A stretch of 64,000 nt of DNA, from the NCBI GenBank assembly GCA_958496175.1, contig OY292278.1, positions 23,994,001-24,058,000 of the forward strand. The letters are read 5' to 3'. The notes under the pieces were generated by a model. The model had not been told where the DNA came from, made no database searches, and saw only the letters and a program-made list of their open reading frames with translations. The DNA comes from Sisyra terminalis. Taxonomy: Eukaryota; Arthropoda; Insecta; Neuroptera; Sisyridae. Shown one piece after another: positions 53,588 to 64,000 of this stretch. Numbering within the stretch: position 1 is the stretch's first letter; every line of letters starts with the position of its first letter. A program made the translations under genes and the position numbers.

Positions 53588-53712
53588 CTAAGGTCTTTAG
53601 TGACCCTAGGGTTAATAAAAAATTGTAATCAAGAAATATTGAAAATTTTCCCGATACGAGGATCGAACCCAACATTTACCAGTTTTGGAGTGATCACCTA
53701 AGTCCTAGACCT
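53588..53712 (-). repeat. tRNA-derived SINE, copy 7
   Basis: On the minus strand: GTGATCACTCCAAAACTGG, B box GGGTTCGATCCTC, TTATTAACCCTAGGGTCAC then TAAAGACCTTAGATG. Tail-to-tail with copy 6 across the MITE. Confidence 0.75.
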
Positions 53713-54332
53713 TTTTACCTATTATGTTTAAGTACACAGAAAGAACAGAAACTACTATTTCTTGCATCTTAAAAACAAAATTATTTCTTCTAAACTTTGG
53801 CTAATTTTCTCTCTAATTGAAAAACCAATGTTAAAGTGCTTCATGAAGCTACGGATATGGGTTAAAAATAATTTTGATAAATTGATAGCTGGTACTAAGA
53901 TAAGTATTCATAATTAAAGAATCTAATATTATAAGGGAGAAACAAAAATTTCTCTATATGTTCTTCTTACGAATTCAGTTTCGGTTATAGTTCTAAACCG
54001 AAACCGAAACCGAAAGTTCGGTCGGACGCTAATGAACACTCAAACTCCTTAAAAAAATCATTAGTAAAAAATTAGATATAATTGAGATTGGTTCGCGAAA
54101 GAGCTGAAAAATTGGTAAAACTTGAGGAAACTTCTTGAACTTGTTCATTTGCTAGTTTATTCACCATAGCAGAAATCTTGGATGTTGTAACCTACTACTT
54201 TGTTGGCTATAAGGGGTCAAAAAATTAAAAAATCATCCGTTTGCTGAAAATTAACCTAAACGTTTTGATTAAATCTAGGTCTATTATTTGGAAAACGCAA
54301 TGAAAATGGTAGATGACTACATTATTCTAGAT

Positions 54333-54543
54333 CAGTGGTTCTTAGCCTTATTTGATGTACTGACCCTCACCAGTTTCATATGAGCATTCACCGAATCCTT
54401 CTTGAGAAAATATTTTTTTTTTAAATTTAAAATATAGGTATATATTTATGCAAGAGTAGATGCACAAAATGAAAAAAAAATCATTAAAATATAATATTCA
54501 CCGAACCCCTGCGGTTCGATTGAACACCGGTTAAGAACCACCG
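54333..54543. mobile_element. hAT-like MITE, copy 2
   Basis: Starts CAGTGGTTCTTAGCC, ends GGTTAAGAACCACCG (inverted, 13 of 15). Flanks TTCTAGAT and TTCTAGAA form an 8-bp duplication with one mismatch. 211 bp. Same family as 12866-13089. Confidence 0.8.
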
Positions 54544-57171
54544 TTCTAGAACTTTTTTCAGAAAACGTATGACTTTGATACATACATTGAACAGTTTTAA
54601 AACTTCCTACTAGAACACCATATGTTTCGTCAAATTTTAATAATTTAGGATTAATGGTTAGATTGGAAATGATTTCTCCACTTTAACAGAAAAATAATGT
54701 GGTTTTTGTACTGCAGTTAAGAAATACGATGATTTTTTCATTAACATATATGATAAGATTGTTCTGTGTGATTATTTATTTATATATTTAACTACAAGAT
54801 AAAAATAATTATCATATTAAATATATCTTAATTCACGGTCTTTGAGTCACATGCAAAGACGTTATAACATGGCTTTTATAAACTTAAAACTGCACATTTT
54901 TGTGGACCATATTGTGCAGTTTTAAAAATTGTTTATGAAGTTTGTGTGAGATTTTTATGCAATAGACCATACACACATTTTTTTTATTATGAATCGATAT
55001 ATAAATTTAATAATATAAGGAAAAATCAATTATTAGTTATGAAAAGCTTGTATTTTGGCAGAAAAAAGTTTTACTTTTAATGAGCAAATGAAAGTCCGAA
55101 AACGATGGGTGGATCTCTATGGGTCTTCTGTGACATCATAGTACACGTGTTGAAACCAAGATATAAACAGATCATTGAGCGGTTACTACGGAAACAGTAA
55201 TAATTTACACAATTTTGGACATTTTTCACATTTTTTTCAATTCACAATTTTTTCCTCCGGAATAGAGATAGTGCAGATTGTAAACGGTTTAAATTATTAA
55301 CATAATTTTTAAACGATTTAAAGAGCCTTTCCCTTTGTGTTAAAGTACATTAGTCATAGAAAAACGTCCATGGGATTTTAAAGTTTCGTATTGTGACGTT
55401 ATTTTAATGCCGGTCAACAGGAGATCGATTTAGGCATTTTGAACTTAACGATTTTTTTGCATTTCTAAATTAATATTTCTCAAATTTTATTGAGTAAAGT
55501 TCAAAATTAATGTCTTTATTATATTTTGATATTAGCTCAGAACAATTTTAAAACGTTTTAAATTATTTTTAGAAAATGTGCATCAGGTCTTTTGCAACTA
55601 CGAAAATTTTAAACTAACAATTTTTGAAATTAGATTTTTTATGCTAACTTTGAACAGTTATTATAAATATATAAAGTTCTTATTTATGTAATATAATTTA
55701 CAAAAGTAAACTATAAACATTTTGAACAAAAGTTCAAACAACTTTATTACTGACCTATTGCCCAGATATGTATTTTAAGTGCTGGGTTTTTTTAGGTCGT
55801 TTTTCCCAGTGATCTAAGACAAATATCTTTAAATATTTATATTTTTAAGAATCATATTATTTTTTTTTTCTATTTTCTATGTTTTCTAAGTTGTTGAAAG
55901 GCAAAGACATGCGTCTGGAACTTTTACTATTATATTATATTATATTATTTTATTTCTTTTATTGTATATATATGAGTAGACCAATAAAAAAAAAGAAATA
56001 TATGTATTTCGATTGCCAAGCAATGCTCTTTAGTGGTCATCAAATAATGTTGGATCGCTCCGTAGCTGCTTTGTAAACTACAGTACATAAATAAAACCAC
56101 AATACATTTTATGTATTGTACAAACAGTTATAATTTTTGATTATATATACTCAGCTAATCAATGTATAATGTAGCTGCTAATATTTTGCTTTATTTGATA
56201 AAATTTAAGAAATATTCATTCAGAAATAAAAAAAAATAATTAAATTCAAAACGCCTATAACGAGCTTTAAAATGACGTCACAAGACACAAATTTCAAGAT
56301 ACCATGGACGTTTTCTTATGACAAATGTATTTAAACACATATAGTAAGATTGTTGAAATCGTGCAAACTAAATATTAATGATTGAAACGATAAATCAGAA
56401 ATTGTTAACGATAAATCAGAAACTTAAGTTAATTTACCCTTTAAAAGTAACTTTACAATTAGTTATCTGAGCAGAAAAGTTGAGAAATTATCTACTTGTA
56501 ATTGTTATGATAAAAATTAAAGCTTGTTATTTTTTCTGAGTGTAGCCTATATTCTTTCATAATATGTCTAACATTTAAGTCAAATTGGATTCAACTCATT
56601 GTTGAGAAAAAAATATTTTCTAATTTATCGTTGTTTCTATTTATTAGTCAATAAAAAGACATCGACAGCTGAAACTTGGAGTATGAATGTATCTTTTTAT
56701 TATCAAGGTTCTCTCCAAAAATGGTTCAAATACCAAATACCAATCATCAAATGTACCAAATACCATCATCAAGTACCATTCTGGGGCCAATTTTTCTTTG
56801 TTATCGTCTTATAACATTTTCTACATTTTGCACTTTAGCCAACGTTTTTGAACTATCGGAAAATGATACTCTCTCTAAATTTCAGATATCATTGGATTGA
56901 TTGCGAAAATAAAGCTTTCCTCAAAGCTTATTTATACCATACACAATGACAATATTTTTTAAAAATGTAAAATAATTTTCCTCATTTTCCAGCCTAGTCA
57001 ATATTTTTAAATCTTTTGAAAATTATTCACTGGATCTTACCTCAAATTGTAATTATAGTTTAATCATTTGAAGAAACGTGTTTTTTTACCATTATTAAAA
57101 AAATCAGTATTGAAATAAATACTGAAAAGCTTAGTTTTTATATATAGTATAATAGGTATAATATATATAGT

Positions 57172-57783
57172 ACTAGCGACCCGCTCCGGCTTCGCACGGG
57201 TAAAAAATATATAGCCATTGTCACTCACTAAAAAAATGATTAAAGTCAATCCTATTAAATCTATTAAATATTATATCTATTAAATGATTATCGCGCAGTT
57301 AACGTAGTGGCCAGTAGTGGCAGACAATTTTAAAGATACCAAAAAATATGACATTTTGAAATTTAATTGTTTAGATCAGAGAAGAGAGACTCTTCTCTGG
57401 TTCAGATGCGCGACCATTAGTTAGATAAGGATGCTGAATACCATTTATCGGAGTTTGCGCAGTGGCTCAAAAAACACATGCTGCTGTTATTCAATATCCT
57501 TATCTAACTAATGGTCGCGCATTTGAACCAGAAAAGAGCCTCTCTTCTCTGATCTAAACTATTAAATTTCAAAATGTCATATTTTTTGGTATCTTTAAAA
57601 TTGTCTAATAACAGTATTTCTCCACTATTTAATGGATGTTATTATACATATAAACCTTCCTCTTTAATCACTCTATCTATTAAAAAAAACCGCATCGAAA
57701 TCCGTTGCGTAATTTTAAAGATTTAAGCATACAAAGGGATATAGGGACAGAAAAAGCGACTTTGTTTTATACTATGTAGTGAT
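57172..57783. repeat. insect interspersed repeat (ACTAGCGACCCGC type)
   Basis: Starts ACTAGCGACCCGCTCCGGCT and ends AAAGATTTAAGCATACAAAG, then TATACTATGTAGTGATGAT. These boundary words mark a repeat I know to be widespread in insect genomes and associated with RTE-like non-LTR ends (from memory, not checked). Interrupted by the foldback at 57322-57606. Confidence 0.55.
57322..57606. mobile_element. 285-bp near-perfect foldback
   Basis: Left arm AGACAATTTTAAAGATACC ... TTAGTTAGATAAGGAT; right arm is its inverse with about six mismatches over about 117 bp. The central spacer is about 50 bp (GAGTTTGCGCAGTGGCTCAA). A DNA or RNA hairpin is certain to form from such arms; origin as a MITE is inferred. 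Confidence 0.8.
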
Positions 57784-58400
57784 GATAAACACAACTAAGC
57801 TTTATTTCATAGGAAAAAAATTGAGGTAGAAAAAGTTTTCCTTGACAGAAAATGTGTAAATTTTGACAATTTTATTGTTTTCTAGGCAACTGCAATCTGT
57901 TTATATCTCGGTTTCAATATATGGACTGTGACGTCACGGACGTCACAGAAGATCCATAAGTGGACCCCTTGTTTTCGAACCCTCATTTGCTCGTAGTTCA
58001 AATATCGTTTATGTCAGCAAATACTTCTGTCTACACAATGGAAACAACCTTTTGTTTTTGATTTATAAGCATTTTAATTCTTTGCTTAATTTTAGAGTTT
58101 TTGATAAGCATTACTAACATTATAAATATTACTGTTATTTAGTATTACTTACAATATTGTTATATATTATGCACAAGCCTCAAAGAACAATTGAAACATC
58201 AAACATAAATTAAACAGACTACATTGTACATTGTACGAACTACATGTATGATTTAAATATTTTGATAAACCTTTGTTACATAACTAAACATAATCATTGT
58301 TGTTAAACCTTTTGTATCAGTAATCCTTTGCGGTACACGTTAATTTAATCTAATCGTGAATTAAGTACTTTATTGTAATTACTAGTATCTCATTTTTTTC

Positions 58401-58408
58401 TATAAATA
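58401..58408 (+). promoter_or_regulatory. TATA box of the P450 gene
   Basis: TATAAATA 52 bases before the ATG; predicts a start of transcription near 58430 and a leader of about 30 bases. Confidence 0.5.
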
Positions 58409-58459
58409 CAAGTGTATGCCTTGATTAATTGATTGAAGTTACAAAATTAATCATACAAG

Positions 58460-61400
58460 ATGTATATATTTCTCATAACAATTTCTTTACTACTTTATCT
58501 CTATTACAAGTATTCGATTAAACCTAGTCAATATTGGAAGAAAAAAAATCTTCCATATAAAAAAGCATGGCCCATCGTTGGTGATAAGGGAATGTTGGGG
58601 ATGGGCTCATTAATTGATATGGCATTTGAAGATTATCATCAATACAAAGATGAACCGTAAGTATAGTTGCTGCAATAATTAAATAGTTTATGTTTATAGT
58701 CAGAACGGTTCTTTATAATAATAACATTTTCAAAATAACAAATAAATTACAGGATACAATTAATAAAAAAGAACAAATCCGAAGTATTATTTAATTGTCC
58801 TTGGCCTTAGATAACAAATTATTTTTAGGGTGCATCAGGCTTTTGATTCATTCAAAATTTATAATAGAAAATCACTACTGTTATTATTTCATAGGTTTTA
58901 CGGCAGCGTTGTCCTGACGAGACCTACAATTGTCGTAAATGATCCAGATTTGATTCGGAAAATCTCAATCAAGGACTTTGACCATTTCGTGGATCATCCA
59001 GAATTTTTTATCAGATATGAATTAGATCCCATACTTGCCAACAGTGTATTGTTCAAACAAGGTAAATTTAAAAAAAGATATTTATTACAAACTCAATCTA
59101 CAATAAGGTGATTAAAACAGTGGATAATTTTGTAGCCATAAAACATTTTCGTATAATTCCGGTAAAGAGAAAGTTTTGAAAATGGTTACAGATGTACAGG
59201 TTTAGAACTCAATTTTTGCTTCTCTCTTTTATCTTATCTGTTTTTTCTTCTATGAGAATCTAATTAGTTGTTTTTCTTGCTACCATAATCAAATTATTCT
59301 CAATATTTCAAAATTTGTGGCTCCATTCATATATTAAATTTTCTCCATGATTCTCTAGCACCGAAATTCAAAGCTCTCCAGGCAATTCTTTTTGAAGTTA
59401 TACTTCTTTAGCGGCGCTATGAAAAAATAATTCAACAGAATTTTTAAAAAAATGTGACTTCGTTGCTACAGTTGGAAGTTGCCCGCAAACGGTTAGCGAG
59501 AAACTTCAAATGAGGAAACTATCACACTCTATTGATTCGATGGAGTCGATCTCGGCGCTCGCATATATTTTTGTTTATCGGTAGGGGGAACGAACCGTAC
59601 TCGATCGCCCCGAGCAATACCGAACCAAATACGAAGTTTAAAAATTACAGCCACTACAGCAAGCTAAAAGGCACTGTCACTTGTAATTTTTATTTAGAAC
59701 ATAGACTTCGTTAAACTAAATATTTTCAAATTTTAGTCTAAACAGTATTCATATTAATACACATATTAATACTAGTAATTTCCCGTGAAATATTCACCAC
59801 CCAATTCTACCACAACTGACAAATGGTAAAAATTGGCGAGTGGTTGAATAAAATAAAAATGACTGTTGAAACTATAGCAACAATAATTCAGTTCAAATTT
59901 GAGACAATGATTGTGTTTCACTCTCACCTATGTGTTTGCAATATTTGTTCTCTGTTATTGCAGATAGGCATACATATTACATACGTTTACTGATTATTAT
60001 CATTAAAATGCATTTTAAAAAAGATATTTTTTTAAACTATTCAATGCAATATTAAAAATAATGTAAGGAAAGTCGATTGATACATTATATTACATTATAT
60101 TTTTCTATATTTAAATAAAAAATCAGTTTCAATTCATAGATATGAGTAAATGGGTAAATAAAATATACAAATACCATTGTATTAATATAATTTTTAGGAC
60201 GTTGCCATTTAGAATATTTTATACATATCTATTCATGATATTTTATGCCAACAATCTACTTCTATATGGTAAATGTTTTCGTTAATTATTTTTCGAATAT
60301 GTAACCCATGCTGTATGGAAAACGGTTAATTCATATAATATGTATTATACAGAATTTACAAACAGCAAATTATGTATACATACACTATCTATGTATAAAT
60401 AGCCAATTTAATCTTTTATTTGAAAACCAGTAACTTTCTGGGAAATATTCGCAGCTCAACACTCATACAACTTACAAACGGCTAAAATTAGTAATTGAAT
60501 AAAATCGAAAGGACAGTTGAAACTAATGACATGATAGTTCTAATTTGAGACAATAATTATTTTATTTGTATTTCACTCCCATGGATGTGGTTACAACTTT
60601 ATATTCTTTGCCGAAAACACATACGTTAGGTTATTATGTATTTTGATATTAAAAGCAAATTGTGTTTAAATTGTATCATATTTTAGTTATCACAAGCCAC
60701 TTATAACTGGTGTACTAGTTAGTGCATTATCGGAAGAGACTACGGCAGTGGACTGAAAACATCTTTTTAATTATACCAAAGAAGTATAACTTTTCATGTG
60801 TAGTACACACAATGTTTTATTTTTTATTTAAACACCATATATACTCATTGTAAAAATTTTAGACTTATGTTTTATACATATATGTAATCGATAGATTTTG
60901 ACGAGAGCTGACAATTTAAACTCAAACGAACGTCATAGATTCATTTTCCAGATTTACTTTGAATTCATTTTTTACTTAACAATTTACTGTTTCAATTTTT
61001 ACTATTAGATAATCTGTCTTATTCTTGAAATATCTACTAAGGAAACATATAACTTTTGAATAACTTTTAAAGGGAAATCATGGAGAGATATGCGATCAAT
61101 CCTAAGCCCATTGTTTACTGGAAGAAAAATGCGTCTTATGTTCAATTTAGTGGCGGAATGTAGCGAACAATTCGTAAATGTTCATTTAGAAAAAGCTAAA
61201 ACGCAAAAGCCTCTGATTGTAGAAATGAAGGAATTGTGTGGACGTCTCTCTGGAGATACAATTGCTTCATGTGCTTTTGGAATCAAATGCGACTCAATAA
61301 CGGATCCAAACAATGAATTTTATAAAATGGCCAAAGAATTGGTCCATTTTAGTACTTTTCGATCAATAGTAACATTGATTTTCACCAAAATCTGTTTGGT

Positions 61401-61981
61401 GAGTATGAAATCAAAAATGCAATTGTAAATTATTAATATATTGTTTTTAAAAGTTATTCTATCCTTAGATTTTCAATTTTGGATTGGTTCCGAAAAGAGT
61501 ATATAGATATTTCGAATCATTCTTGCATGACACTTTTAACGTGCGTGAAGAACAGAAAATTTATCGTCCCGATATGATACAAATGATGATGCAAATACGT
61601 AAAGGCGAAATTCAAGAAGAAGAAGAGGCTGACGATAATAAAGAGTTCTCAGCAGTACTCGATACGTCTAATTATTTTAAAAAAGTTTTAACTAAATGTG
61701 GTAAAACATTTTTTCTATGTTTTTATTAGCTCCATTTCGTTAACTTTTTGATATTCCAGAACTTACTGATCATGATTTTGTGGCTCAAATTTTATCATTC
61801 TTACTGGGGGGATACGACACAACATCAACGGCTTTGTCGTTCACTTTTTATCAACTTGCTGTTAACAGTGATGTACAAATGCGCCTACAGGAAGAAATTG
61901 ACGAAACTTTGGAAAATTGTAAAGAAAAAATTACCTACGAAGGAATTAAAGACATGAAATATTTAGATATGGTTGTGTCAG
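58460..61981 (+). CDS. CYP9-like cytochrome P450, 5' part (exons 1-5)
   Basis: Exons 58460-58656, 58895-59061, 61073-61398, 61469-61700, 61760-61981; phases agree. About 381 of an expected ~520 residues. N-terminal membrane anchor (MYIFLITISLLLYLYYKYS), then KKNLPYKKAWPIVGD. KDFDHFVDHPEFF is typical of CYP9. Helix C WRDMRSILSPLFTGRKMRLMF carries the WxxxR motif. Helix I has FLLGGYDTTSTAL (GGxDTT), the oxygen-activation site. Exon 5 stops at KYLDMVVS plus one base of a split codon, just before the expected ETLR of helix K. The ExxR, PERF and heme-cysteine regions are absent up to 64000, so they must lie beyond the window or be lost. By family an ER monooxygenase, CYP3 clan, often for xenobiotics. 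Intron 2 holds a 1.4-kb family X element. Confidence 0.85.
59394..60793. mobile_element. family X TIR element, uninterrupted copy
   Basis: Begins GAAGTTATACTTCTTT and ends AAAGAAGTATAACTTT (15 of 16 inverted). Co-linear with the Jockey-split copy at 14495-20925, including both internal units (about 59780-60000 and 60425-60600) and the end block TACGGCAGTGGA(C/T)T. 1.4 kb, non-coding; lies in intron 2 of the P450 gene. Confidence 0.8.
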
Positions 61982-63029
61982 GTAAGATCTATTACGAAAA
62001 TCAAAATAATTGTTTTTATATTGTAACGTTATTTTACTACGGATTGTGAATGGTGAAAAATATTATTTATTTTCGATGGATATTTATTTGCAAATAATTT
62101 CTTTACACAGCTTAACATATAGCTACAACATTTAGTTATTTAAATTTCTTACACTCGACATTACAACTAAATGACTGGTCTACGGTTAATAAGCACCACA
62201 ACTAAATAGTTTACAAAAGTTAGCGATTTTGCGTAGCGGCGTTGTCCCTTTTTATCTCAACCAACTATTTCTAGAAACATTCATACTTCCAACGATAGAT
62301 TCGTTAAAATGAATTATTTTGCAGTATATAACTACTCATTTTTTCATTATTTTTAAAAAATTATAAAATCATGTTATGTGTAATCCGTCTTCAAATGTTA
62401 TATGAATTTTAAATTTCATAATATAATAACTTCGCATTTGGTCACCATTTCCTTTCTTCGTAATCTATTATATGGGAAGGAACCTTACGGATAACATGGA
62501 TACCGTATCCTTTTAACAAAAAGTAAATTTGTATCCAATATCTATACCCAATATCTATCATCTTTGAAAAATCTGAAATGAATCCATCCTCTTTATAAAT
62601 AAAGGAAAATAATAAATTTTTCGCTATTATTTTAAGCAAATTAATCAAATTCCTTGTTCAAAAAAGGCATTTAAAACCTAATACTCTTTAAACGTCTTTG
62701 AAAGCTTTTTTTGATTATTTTTAACCCGAGGTTTTATTCTAACAGGTTGATAGAGAAATAAGCGATAGAAAAACTGATATGTATGAAACAAATAAGGACA
62801 ACAACATAACTATAGCCGGTGGTCAGACATGCTACGAAATACTACGAACAGTTGCAATTACATTTTACCATTAACTTCTAGATGTGTTATCATACCCTAT
62901 TTTATTCCAAACCGAATATTTACGTATGCCTTTTTTATTTTACTACAACACAAAAAATACAGTATATAATGACGTAATTAAAATTTTATTAATTTCAAAA
63001 CGGTTTATGTATATGGAATTAAGGACATT
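61982..63029. other. P450 intron 5 or 3' flank
   Basis: GTAAGA donor at 61982. No exon encoding ETLR, PERF or FxxGxRxC is found. A GGCATTT-family fragment lies at about 62660-62720. Otherwise AT-rich. Confidence 0.45.
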
Positions 63030-63215
63030 AACATTTGGCGACGTTGCATTTTCTATTTTATTTTTTAATTTAATGTTTTTTTTTTTTTAAATTCAATCCT
63101 AATATCGTATAATTTCCGTTTTTCTTGCTAAATTTTCCTAAAGGAAAGGTTCGATTTATTGGCGAATTAAATTGAAAACTAAGTAGAAAATATACACTAC
63201 AATATACACGAGCCT
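63030..63215. mobile_element. 220-bp palindromic MITE, copy 5 (degraded)
   Basis: GGCGACGTTGCATTTTCTAT at left, GGCGAATTAAATTGAAAAC and AGTAGAAAATAT at right. One terminus is eroded. Confidence 0.6.
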
Positions 63216-63773
63216 TCAAAACAGCAAAAAATTGAAAATATATACTAATAATTTTTTTAGATTTATAGATCTCAATTGAACTTGTATTTTATCGCGTTTA
63301 ATACCACAGCTGATCTCACGACTCCTCCTTCAGATTTAGTTATATGCTCTTCAAAACTCACCAGAAGGCGATTACAAATTAGTTGCATCAATTTATTTAG
63401 TGTTTAATAAATGCCTTTCATTTATTTCAAATAACTTCGGTTAACTTTAGAATTAATTCAATTATTTGAAAATATTTTACATAATTTTGGTAACTAGATG
63501 TACTTAATTGATTTTCGAAAATATAAAGTAGGTGCTAATTGAATTTGTATTTTGCCACCAATAATGAGTCTCCCAATAATAACTTCAACTGATAGCGCAT
63601 CGAGTTCGTAGCAAAGCCATTTAAAGTTTATTATTGTTCAAAAAAACGAATAAGAAATCGTCTAATATTATTTTAAGCATTATAAATTTCAAAATGCCTT
63701 TTTTAACAGCAATATTTAGATATACGCTTTTAAAGGCGGAAAAACATTTTGGGGTAAGAATAGGGCCAATAGG
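63216..63773. other. AT-rich DNA, nothing recognised
   Basis: Between two MITE copies. A short in-frame stretch begins at 63634 but has no family resemblance and runs into the MITE. Confidence 0.35.
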
Positions 63774-63999
63774 GCTCAAGTCCCTTTTAGGTCAGTCAAT
63801 ATCTGGCAACGTTGCATTTTCTACTGTGTTTTTATTTAATTCGCAAATTATTTGGCTCATAATGGAAATTTAGCCATAAATGAGAAAAATATACCATATT
63901 AAAACTGAATTAACAAAAAAAAAACGCGAATAGAATAAAAAAATGATGTTGAAAATGCAACGTTGCCAGATATTGACCGTCTTAAAAATGACTTGAGCT
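63774..63999. mobile_element. 220-bp palindromic MITE, copy 6
   Basis: The most complete ends of the family: GGGCTCAAGTCCCTTTTAGG then TCAATATCTGGCAACGTTGC, with the inverse at right ending TGACTTGAGC. A TA lies next to both ends and may be the target duplication. Confidence 0.8.
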
Positions 64000-64000
64000 A

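Larger units (their letters stand above)
52799..54029. mobile_element. TTTCGG TIR element with nested SINEs and MITE
   Basis: Flanked by exact 11-bp direct repeats TAATGAACACT (52788-52798 and 54030-54040). Left end AGTGTTGAACTGAAAC and right end GTTCGGTCGGACGC carry inverted CCGAAACCGAAA blocks. Same termini as the element at 1441-2093. Inside: SINE copy 6, a Harbinger-like MITE and SINE copy 7. No transposase. The true target length may be shorter than 11 if the flank match is partly chance. Confidence 0.65.
55082..57992. mobile_element. large inverted-repeat element with nested repeats
   Basis: The left arm GAGCAAATGAAAGTCCGAAAAC...TCTTCTGTGACATCAT...AAACCAAGATATAAACAGAT (55082-55172) pairs with the right arm (57895-57992). 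A second inverted pair lies inside: ACGTCCATGG...TTGTGACGTTATTTTAA (about 55347-55410) with TTAAAATGACGTCACAAG...CCATGGACGT (about 56267-56315). The span also holds a LINE-like repeat (57172-57783) and a perfect foldback (57322-57606). No long ORF. Probably several elements nested, not one. Confidence 0.55.

Overview
This is a 64 kb stretch of AT-rich eukaryotic DNA with short coding exons, GT..AG introns, AATAAA signals and dense, nested mobile elements. Four zinc-finger genes carry a ZAD domain, which is an arthropod hallmark. Together with a CYP9-like P450, a JHBP/group-7-allergen-like protein, a Jockey-type retrotransposon, mariner remnants and insect-type MITEs, this points to an insect, probably holometabolous. 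A beetle is plausible, but the order cannot be fixed from the sequence.

Layout. (1) 3.2-26.1 kb, plus strand: a 20-exon gene for a LOTUS/Tudor protein of the TDRD7 (Drosophila Tapas) type, about 1229 aa, a germ-granule/piRNA-pathway factor. Its introns hold much of the window's mobile DNA: a hAT-like element with an exact 8-bp target duplication, several near-perfect palindromes, and in intron 10 (8.6 kb) a full-length, apparently intact Jockey-clade element. The Jockey copy is antisense to the gene, has an 11-bp target duplication, and is inserted in an older element with terminal inverted repeats. (2) 29.3-32.4 kb, minus strand: a six-exon secreted lipid-binding-type protein with two JHBP/Der p 7-like halves. 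(3) 35.6-49.6 kb: four ZAD-C2H2 genes, all on the plus strand with the same ZAD intron, so a tandem family. They are interspersed with a calcyclin-binding-protein gene (minus strand, head-to-head with the second ZAD gene) and a three-exon gene for a 58-aa secreted peptide of unknown role. (4) 51.5-52.2 kb, minus strand: a four-exon spermidine/spermine-type N-acetyltransferase. (5) 58.5 kb to the window edge, plus strand: the first five exons of a CYP9-like cytochrome P450; the heme-binding exons are not in the window.

The genes are not an operon or an obvious pathway. The main themes are a TE-control gene loaded with TEs, a fast-evolving zinc-finger cluster, and several unnamed short repeat families: a tRNA-derived SINE with at least seven copies, a ~220-bp palindromic MITE with six copies, and a long-TIR MITE with three loci. 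All gene models were built by hand from splice consensus and reading-frame continuity. Every internal intron phase was checked to be consistent, but no transcript evidence was available.
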